Source of the DNA: Spirogloea muscicola
Taxonomy: Eukaryota > Streptophyta > Zygnematophyceae > Spirogloeales > Spirogloeaceae
Direction of reading: 5' to 3'
Assembly (NCBI GenBank): GCA_009602725.1
Contig: WELB01000091.1
Coordinates: 474,148 to 516,967, forward strand
DNA length: 42,820 nucleotides
Each line of letters starts with the position of its first letter. Position 1 is the first letter of the stretch. The notes under the pieces were generated by a model. That model had not been told where the DNA came from. It did no database searches and saw nothing but the letters and a program-made list of their open reading frames with translations. The position numbers were made by a program, and so were the translations under genes. Below are positions 35,101 to 42,820 of the stretch, piece by piece.

Positions 35101-38100
35101 TCTGCCACGGCCACCCGAAGCCTTGCTGCGGGAGTGCCTCGGCGGCATCCTGAACCTTCTCTTTGACTGACTCCACAGCCTCCTGTGCTTCTCCTGGCAC
35201 ATTCTCTGCTTGCGGAATCACTTCATCCTTGATGAAATCTTGCGCCTGCTCCACTGTGGCCTGGGCTTGACCAGCAGTCACGGGAGAACTGCAGCCAGCT
35301 TGAAAGCAAGTGAGTTGCAAGCCATATGCCATTCCGAGAGAGTATAACAAGGACATTAGCTAGTAGTCTTCCGCAGATTGCATAATGCTCAACATAACAG
35401 CAAATCTCAACCTTTGAACGGGGTGCATTGTCTCACAGCCAGCCTAGTGCTGGTGTTTTCTTGATCAAGGCCTTATTCTGAGACTTACATGTTGCGTGCT
35501 GCTGCCTGTGCCTGCTCCTGGGCATCCTGAGCAATCTGCCAAGGCCAGCGGAAGCCTTGCTCCTGCACCTCGCCAGCCACCTTGCCTACGCTGTCCTTCA
35601 CCTGCTCAGCCATGTTGCCTGCTTCTTCGCTTGCTCGCTTCACTTCGGAAGGTACATCCTCGACCTTCTGGGTTGCATCCTCCACTGTAGGAGCCTCCTC
35701 AGGAGCACTGCATTGACCAGGTGGGAAGTGAGATGAGCATCCTGAAGCTTTGCATGACAAGCAATGGATGCAACCACCATTGCATGACAAGCAATGGATG
35801 CAACCACCAAACCCTTCTATAGAACTGCAACTAAGGCAAGGCCCACATGACAGGAGATGAGCGCATGATCACTTTCTGGTCTTCTGCTTCACCAAAGCAA
35901 ATTCTGCTGAGGTGCTATGACATTCTTGCAAAGTGTGGCACATGCGACATACAACGACTCTAGCTGACTGATCTTCAGTCTCGGAACAAGATACATACAT
36001 TTTGGCAGCTGCCGCCTGGGCTTCTCTTTGCGCGTCCTGCGCAATCTGCCACGGCCAGCGGAATCCCTGCTCCTGCACGCTCTCAGCCACCTCGCCAGCT
36101 TTGTCCTTCACCTCCTCAACCACGGACTCGGCCTTGCCAACTGCAGCCTCTGCAGCAGGCTGCGCCTCCTCCACAGCCTCCTCTGCTTGTCCAGCCCCAT
36201 CCTCCAACTTAATCGCATCCTCAGGTCGTATACTGCAGGTAACGCAATCACTTGCATCAGCTTCCCTGAAATACTTACCAAGACACCTGGAGTCAAGGCT
36301 GGTCATATTAAAGATTTTGCGCAACTACTGAACTTATGGAGCGCATCTAGTCATGGGCAGTGCATAGGTATGATAACGTGCTACGTACGTGTCCTTGATG
36401 GCACCATCTGCCGCCTGAATTGCGTCGCCCGCAATCTGCCAGGGCCAGCGGAAACCTTGCTCCTGCACATTTTCAGCCACCTCGCCAGCCTTATCCTGCA
36501 CCTCCTCGACAACAGACTCGGCCTTGCCAACTGCAGCCTCTGCAGCAGGCTGGGCCTCCTCCACAGCTTCCTCTATCTTTCCAGCCCCGTCCTCCACGTT
36601 GTCCGCAGCCTCAGGCGCACTGTGCAGGTAAACATTCGAGAAAATGGTCACTTGCAGCCTCCTTAATAAGAGTCCAGTACAGCTACAGTCAAGGTTGGTA
36701 ATAGTAGCTAAACACCTGGTATGTTCGTAAGCAAGCTTAACCTACTTACTTGCTGAGCACAATCAGTTATGGCAATGCACAGGTGCGGGTAAGTTGCTAC
36801 GAACATGTCCTTGGCCGCTTGCTTCGAGTCTTCGACTATCTGCCAGGGCCAGCGGAACCCAGAGTCCTGGGCACTATCAGCAGCGCCGCTGACCGCCTCC
36901 TGGACCTGCCCAGTGGCCGTCTTGACCGTGTCTGTTGCCTGTTCCGCCAGCGGTGCAGCATTGTCCTCGACAAGCTCCTCTGCCCTTTCAGTCAGAGTGC
37001 TAGCTTGAGTAGCAGCCTCAGTAGAACTGCACCAGGATGACAACAAGCCAGGTTTAGGCAGACTGGATCAGGAACCAAGACCCATCCGTTTCCCCGCGTC
37101 CGCAGCTGATAGCTCACGGAAAATGGCGCAATGAACAAGCGTTGAGGTGATACTAATGGAAGAGGCATCTCACCTATCGGCCGTTGCCTCCTCAGCCTTC
37201 AGTGTCTGCTGCCACGGCCAGCGGAAGCCCGTGTCCTGGACCTCCTCCCCTGCCTCCTGAACTTGCTGGGCAGCTGCACCAAGGACGTCAGTGACGGGCT
37301 CTGCTACCTCCTCCGCTGTTGACTGCACTGATGACAGGGCAGGCGTTGCGAGCTCCTTCGCAGAGTCTACAGCATCCTCGGCCTTCTCCGTAACATCGGC
37401 ACTGCACACCAGAGAAGGGCACAGCGTTACACATAGGAACATGCACATCCTAACCTTCTGAGTGACAGGCCGTCTGAGAGAAGTGCTATCATAGTGAACC
37501 TTCACTCAAGGACAATTCCCCATCCTCAGAAATTCAACCGACCCAAACGACCAATCGCCAATCAGCACGTCTTGCACTTCAAACAGGAACATCTAAGTGC
37601 AAGCATTCAAAAAGACATGCCTGAGAAGCTCAATGGCTGCAAGCAATTAAACATAATTAAACATAACATGAACAGACAAGTAAAGGTAGCACGTAAGGGC
37701 CTGGCCTCCTTGTACCTTGGGGTGTCCTCCAGTTGCCATGGCCAGCGGAAGCCGCTAACAGCACTCTGCGCCTTCTTTGGAGCCTCCTGGATGCCATCCA
37801 CCACCTGCCCTGCTGCTGACCTAGCTTGCTCCTTGGCCTGCTGCATGCGTCGCATCCAGCAAGGTTGTATGTCAGAGAAATCTAGAACACGACTTCTGCT
37901 GACCTCTGCAGTGGGACACATAGGACTCTCATTTTGCTGTACACACGATAAGTGCGACTTACATATGTAGAAGTGATGACATATATGCATTCAGTATGCT
38001 GCTCTGGAAGCACAGGAGATTGCTGTGGGTGTTCTTGCATGCACCCTTCGCCTCACACCTTCACAATGAGCGCCAGGGTCTGCTCAAAGCATTGCTGCAA

Positions 38101-41100
38101 GCTTGCTCTTCAGCGCTAACTAACCTGGGCAGCTGCCTCTCCCCTCTTGCGCTCTTCCTCAGCCTTGGCCTTGGCCTCCTCGCTTGCCTTCCTGTCCTCC
38201 TCCTCCTTGGCCTTGGCCTCTGCCTCTGCCGCCTTCCTCTTCCTCTCCTCTTCGTCCTGCACGGCCTTTGCCTTGGCTGCAGCTTCATCCTTTAGCTGCA
38301 CAAGGCGCGGTGAGACTATCTGCTTCAGACGAGACGACACCAGAGTTCATGACATTGTGGTACTTGAGACTCTTCATACACGGAACTATTGTGCTCCCTG
38401 TAAATAACGCCATTGAGTGTAATCTCGGCTGAACTTGGAGAGCTGAGGGGCTTATGGCGAACCTGCTGCGCCTTGGCCTTGGCAGCCTCCTGCTGGTCGG
38501 CGATCTTCTTCTTGGCAGCCTCAGCGGCGCTGGCCACTGCGCCGGCGACAGACTGCCCGGCCCTCGTGGCCTCCTCGGCCGGCTTCTCCACCGCCTGCTC
38601 GGCAACCTTGGAGACCTCTGTGACCCTCTGCCATGGCCACCCACCGCCCAGCTGCCCGCTTGAGGCCTTCTGCGCAGACCCAATCTGCTGTGGTTTGGAG
38701 CCCAGATCGACTGATGCGGACGCCTCCGAGCGAACCCTGGCAAGAATCTCCTGCTTCTCGCGCGCGCTCAGTCTGCGAGACCCAGAAGACATGCACATCA
38801 GTTGTGACTGCATGCATGTAATGGTTGCAAAACTTCTACCCCTAAGAGGTGCAAGAAAGCTACAACTTGAAGATCTGCCATATCCTTTGAGTGGATTCAC
38901 GTGCAAGCAACTTGGATGTAATTATCTCACATCTTGCCCTCCCTGGCAGATGCCAAGGCCGCCACCTCGAGCACCTTGGCCTCCTTGGCTGCCCGGGAGG
39001 CAGCTTCAGCCTTGGCCTTGATCTCGCTTGCGCGCCTCTCAAGGGCGGCCTTCTCTGCCGTCTGCTCGTCAGCCAGCCGCTTGGCCTCCGCCTCGTCCTC
39101 CTTGGCCTCTTGCAGCTGCTTGCTGAGCTTTGCCTGCAGAAGGGCACACGTTAGGGATGAAGCTAGCTGCTGGCTGTGGCACCTCATGTACAAACTGCAA
39201 AAATTGACCACTTTACGGGAACGGTAAGTACGATCACAGATGTTGTAAAGCTCTGTAAAGGACCCCTTAGCCTGATGCTGCTGAGGTCTTCACTGGCAAA
39301 TCACTGACAATTGCTTCCAACACCTAACTGCTCTCTCTTAAGTGTGCCCCTGCCTCACCTGCAGAGCGCGGGCCTTCTCGGCCTCCAGCTTCTTCTGCTC
39401 TGCCTCTCGCTCAGCAGCAGCCTGCCTTTCAGCTGCCTCCCGTTCCTGCTGAGCCTTGGCCCTCATTTCTTCCTGCCGCTTACCCTCCATCTCCTTGTCC
39501 TGCCCAGACAGGTAAACCCTCAAAATGATGATCGTAACACAGACTGCTGTGAAGCAGTGTAACAGAAGCAAGCTGTAACTGGTACAACTGGGAAACGAGC
39601 AGACTTGTGATCTCATTCAGAGCACAGGCAGCCAAAGCGTCTCAAGTACAGGAATTGATAATAGTCTTAGTAGACAACATTCATGCTTATACAACAAAGA
39701 CGGTCCCACATCATAACGTGACTTACCTCCTGCGACCGCTTGCTGGCTGCCACCTTCCTGCTGGCAGTTGCCGGCCTGCCATTGTCATCTCGCTGCAGCT
39801 GCCCTGCCGCCGCACTATCGTCCTCTTGAGGCTGGCCTTCAGTTGGTGCCTCAGCAAGGAGCTCCTCAATTGGCCGCAGGGGAGCATCCTCTTCAGCCAC
39901 GGCCTCGAGGGTCTTGTACTGAGACAAGTCCGGGTTGCTGATGATGCTAGCAATCAGCTCCGCAACCTGAGGAGACGAGCAAACAGCAAGTCCACTGTAA
40001 GCATCAGCACAATACTAACGTACTCTGTTGGAAGCCATTTGCTACTTAATGTGCAATGTCAACCAGCAGCTTCTTGAAAGTTAAACAATATTCATATAAA
40101 TTCTCACCAAGCCAATCAAGTATATTGTTGGTGTGCAGTGGGCACCATCTGCACAGCAGTTTCAGGAATTCAAAGCATCAAATGGCAAGAATGCAAAGAG
40201 TGCTCACCTGCAGGTTGGAGACTTGGCCCCCAAACTCGGTGTCTGGTGGGGCCAGGCGGAGATTGTGCGTATCCTTGTAGTCATCCTTGGGCCTCTCCAT
40301 TCCCCCAGGCCGCACAATCTGCAGCGCAGGTAACAACCTTGGATTATGTCCGTTAAATATAGTTGGCCGCTTCAGCTAACACGTAAGAGTCTCTGGAAGC
40401 TGCTTACAGTGTAAGGCATGCCACTTTCACGGAGCGCCTTCTCTGCCTGGGCCTTCCAAACGAGCACGCCCCAAAAGAGGCTGTAGCACAGGGATAGCAT
40501 GCATGCAAGTCTGAGCAGCGGGCAGTAGTATAGCTGGTAAGCAAGCCCACAACCCTTTCCCCACAAGCTGCAAATGCAGCAACTATGTATATACTGCAAT
40601 ATATGCCAGTCTCATTCTCTTCAAGTGCTCGACTGGAACCACCTGACATGTTTGTGTATTAAGGCTACTTGTTGCAATCAGGGACTTGTTGCGTACTTCA
40701 GAAGGCCTGCCGGGAAGCCAGGCTTGCCAGTCCCCAGGGACGTGACAAGCACAAAGTGATTGACTTTCATGTCCGCAGCTGCAAAATTTCATACAGCAAG
40801 AACATTGATCGTAGACACTGAAGGACTCAAAGCACAGTCCGTCAAAGTGAACGAAATATGGTGGAGCTGCATGCAGTGATTTGGTGCTAGAAGTTGAAAG
40901 ACGATGGGTAGGTACAAGTAGGCTCAAGTAAGTAACATCTTTGGAAGCTTGTCTCAGGTGCAGACCACAAGGACAACAGCGGTGCCAGTATTGGACCTTA
41001 CCTGCAGCAGCGAGGTCCTTGTTGGCCTTCCCATCAACCTTGTAAGGGCCTGTCACATCCAGCAGTGAGCTCTCTGACGCGCCCAGGGCGCTCACTACCA

Positions 41101-42820
41101 CACCTGCGTTCCCAATGGCCGCCTCCACCGACTCCGGGTCCTGGAGATCCACCTCCACAACCTCCACCTGCTTCTGCCTCCGGACGAGCCCCTTCAAGGA
41201 GACCAGGGTGGCAGCAAGCGAGCGCCTCAGTAGGGCAGCTCACAGGCCAATCAGTCAATCCATCAGAGCATGCTATTGTTCACTTTGGTAGTGGACACGA
41301 GCTGACAATCCCATCTGACACATCTATCGTTGCTGGCTGATGCGATTCATTCCAGCTATCTATCGTTCGAAATCAAACAGTAAAACTGCGAGGCTGGGGA
41401 CTACAGGCGGCAGGCTGACCCCGAGGCTCGCCCAGAAGCCTCCTGGCTTGGCGGCAACATCCAAGACCTGCAACGACCCAGAAGTAGCCAGCATCTTAGA
41501 CTGTCTTGTGATTGCTCAGACGAGTTTCTGCCACTTCAAGGGTTATGAGCTTCCACAACGAGAGCGTGATGTGTCCAACTTGCTTCCAAAGTGCAGCAAC
41601 TATTAGCTGGTGTTGCCCCATCACCGGACACTTTTGAGCATGCCTGGTCCAGCGTTTAAAAGCTCACATCTGCCAGGAGCTCCTCGGCCTTCTCTACATT
41701 GCGAGCGCCGGCCCTGACGCGGAAGCCAGCCTTCACCAGCTCCCTGTAGCATCAAAACATGGCATCAGTCGGACAAGAGGGGGTGACCAGCAAAGGCCAA
41801 CGGGACTAGCCTCTAGCGCATTCACCTTGCTCCAGCGCATCCATTCGATGCAATGCATGTCTCGTGAAAGCGCAGAAGCTTGAAGGGGATGGCAGGCACG
41901 TCAACAATTGACAGACATATTGGCTGACCACCTGATTTGTGGTGACGAATGCAAGAACAAGACTGCAAGTGGTTGTCACGGGGGATGGTAACGAGCTCAC
42001 CTCACAGTGCGGGAGCCCACTTTGCCAGTGGCGCCGGCGACAAAGACGACCTTGTTGTCGCGAGGGAGGTCCCTGGCAGGCCGGCCCGAGCGTGCCACTG
42101 CGATGCCGCCCTCGGGCTTCACGAGCTTGGTGGTGCCGCCGGCCTGCCGCTTGGCAGCCGCGGCGCCCAGGACGGCGCCAACGCCGCCCTTTTGCGTCCC
42201 CGCAGCGCCCTTTGCTTTTGCAAGGCGCCCCGCCGCCACCTTCTGCGTGCCGCGCTCCCGCTCCGCCGCCTTCGGGAGCTTGCCGCCGATTGTCCTCCCT
42301 CCAGTGGCCGCGCGCTCGGTGTCGGCGGCCTTCTTCCCAACGTTGAGAAACCCGAACGGCCGCGAGGCTGCTCCGCGCAGCCAAACGCAGCGTGCACGTC
42401 AGGCCATGAGCTTGCAGGACAACACCCATGCCTGCGCTGACCCCTCGGAAGCTGAGTCACTGGCAATGGAGGGCTCAGGTGATGGGGCCAAGGGCTCTCG
42501 CTAGACCTCCGTCGTCTATCAAGCTGGCATTGATGATCTTCAGCCTTGTAGTGTCACCACTGAGTGTATGCCCCTCTGTGTACCTCTGGAAGGGCTTGAG
42601 CTCACACACACTCAAGACTGCTAGACGCAACTTGGGCCAACGAGCAGGCTGCGAGCAGCCGCCGCTAGACGAGGATGAGGACGTCGTTACCTTCCTCCGC
42701 GACCTCCTGCTGCGGCGTCCTGGCGGCGCGCGGGGCCAGGCGGAGGCGGCGGCGGCGGTTCAGCGCCGGGCACGCCCCGGGCGAGAGCTGCAGGCGGCGG
42801 TAGCCGCCGAGGGCGGAGGC
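32110..42820 (-). CDS. TIC62: TIC62-like protein with a long array of WPW-motif helical modules (5' end outside window)
   Basis: TIC62 is a chloroplast NAD(P)-binding protein of the inner envelope, stroma and thylakoid that tethers ferredoxin-NADP reductase (FNR). Twenty-seven exons keep phase for 1,736 residues: E1 42820-42691 (Arg-rich, transit-like; start outside), E2 about 42370-42001, E3 41743-41668, E4 41467-41420, E5 41191-41002, E6 40778-40697, E7 40480-40408, E8 40318-40208, E9 39966-39727, E10 39499-39359, E11 39133-38931, E12 38772-38463, E13 38295-38125, E14 37840-37716, E15 37401-37174, E16 37026-36805, E17 36619-36389, E18 36232-35999, E19 35707-35489, E20 35288-35067, E21 34883-34545, E22 34382-34221, E23 34041-33772, E24 33589-33380, E25 33048-32844, E26 32656-32456 and E27 32307-32110. 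E2-E9 carry VVFVAGATGKVGSRTVR, SLLDVTGPYKVD, VLVTSLGTGKPG, LFWGVLVWKAQAEKAL, IVRPGGMERPKDDYK and LRPIEELLAEAP, as in TIC62. E10-E13 are charged helical; E12-E27 are mostly WPW modules. The E2 acceptor and the E26 donor are the weakest calls. Confidence 0.85.
32143..32202 (-). other. C-terminal FNR-binding-type Ser/Pro motif
   Basis: The last exon encodes RPLSPYTMYPDLRPPTSPTP, which matches the Ser/Pro-rich membrane-recruitment motif by which vascular-plant TIC62 and TROL bind FNR (PLSPY-x2-Y-x-DLKPP-x-SP pattern). It lies 14 residues from the end of the protein. Confidence 0.8.
32686..32732. repeat. Telomere-like tract in TIC62-like intron 25
   Basis: gaatttagggtttgaagttt and aaggtttaggattaaggttt lie between E26 (starting 32656) and E25 (ending 32844). 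They are C-rich in the gene's sense. Confidence 0.75.
33009..33400 (-). other. Second FNR-binding-type motif, split by an intron
   Basis: E24 ends with TPQSPFS plus two bases of a codon, and E25 continues RYEDLKPPVFPGPP. Joined across the 331-base intron this follows the same SPY/F-x-RYEDLKPP pattern as the C-terminal copy. The phase-2 junction completes an AGA codon. Confidence 0.7.
33254..33300. repeat. Telomere-like tract in TIC62-like intron 24
   Basis: Plus strand acctaaacccttaaccccaa acccttcaag (split for length); G/T-rich in the gene's sense. It lies inside the intron that splits the FNR-binding-type motif. Confidence 0.75.
35751..35809. repeat. 30-bp tandem duplication in TIC62-like intron 18
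   Basis: Two adjacent copies of a unit beginning tgcatgacaagcaatggatg, identical except at the last base. It lies between E19 (starting 35707) and E18 (ending 35999). Confidence 0.85.

Larger units (their letters stand above)
32110..38772 (-). repeat. Exon-encoded module array with GFRWPWQ motif (12 WPW copies)
   Basis: Each module is an Ala/Glu/Lys/Val-rich, Pro-poor helix of about 40-110 residues followed by GFRWPWQ or a variant and a short tail. Motif copies: E12 GGGWPWQ, E14, E15, E16, E17, E18, E19 GFRWPWQ, E20 GFGWPWQ, E21 and E23 GFRWPWQ, E25 LRWPWL and E27 GFRWPWE. E13, E22, E24 and E26 lack it (E26 has LRPW). Exons E15-E24 all have symmetric 2-2 phase. E17 and E18 are almost identical over about 60 residues. 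Confidence 0.85.

Noticed and set aside
38147-38407. Leu/Ser-rich plus-strand frames opposite the helical exons
   Set aside because: They are complements of Glu/Lys/Ala-rich coding exons E12-E13, which always give Leu/Ser-rich shadows.
1-42820. tRNA, rRNA or CRISPR features
   Set aside because: No cloverleaf-like, ribosomal or spacer-repeat pattern was noticed on either strand; a dedicated covariance search would be needed to be sure about tRNAs.

Overview
The window is nuclear DNA of a photosynthetic eukaryote, most likely a chlorophyte green alga. Six to seven intron-rich genes encode plant-type proteins: SC35-type splicing factor, RUS/DUF647, ARIADNE ubiquitin ligase, a plastid-lineage methyltransferase, RPB8, DDB1 and TIC62. 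DDB1 and TIC62 match land-plant more than animal versions. Introns are short GT-AG, with one GC-AG. The exact genus cannot be read from the sequence. All exon models were made by eye from splice signals, phase continuity and remembered protein families; none has transcript support here.

Layout. 1-660 (-): start of an SC35-like SR protein running off the left edge. 798-4834 (+): a RUS/DUF647 gene, head to head with SC35. 5600-9366 (-): an ARIADNE RBR E3 ligase in eight exons. 10.1-15.7 kb: a graveyard of non-LTR retrotransposon pieces. It holds one long decayed (+) copy with an N-terminal C2H2 finger, a reverse transcriptase with a YADD box and a C-terminal CCHC finger region, plus a 5'-truncated (-) copy lying tail to tail with it, so the two form a ~2 kb imperfect palindrome. 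15893-18484 (+): a nine-exon SAM-dependent methyltransferase with a twin-arginine lumen-type leader. 19339-20406 (-): RPB8. 20.4-22.0 kb: repeats and spacer. 22030-30246 (-): a complete 22-exon DDB1. 30.2-32.1 kb: spacer with another retroelement fragment. 32110-42820 (-): a very long TIC62-like gene, truncated at its 5' end by the window.

The most interesting object is the TIC62-like gene. Its first exons encode a recognisable TIC62 NAD(P)-binding domain. They are followed, in continuous phase over 27 exons, by two charged helical exons and then by an array of LEA-like amphipathic-helix modules, most carrying the motif GFRWPWQ. Ten consecutive module exons have symmetric 2-2 phase, and two of them are nearly identical, which suggests growth by exon duplication. 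The protein ends with two motifs resembling the FNR-binding Ser/Pro repeats of vascular-plant TIC62/TROL. The window alone encodes about 1,736 residues.

A second recurring feature is degenerate telomere-like sequence (TTTAGGG-like) in short tracts. Four of the five tracts lie inside introns of RUS, RPB8 and TIC62. The fifth lies in the retroelement between a GT and an AG.

DDB1 (CUL4 adaptor) and ARIADNE are both ubiquitin-pathway genes, and SC35 and RPB8 are both nuclear gene-expression factors. However, the genes look like independent eukaryotic transcription units with no operon-like logic.
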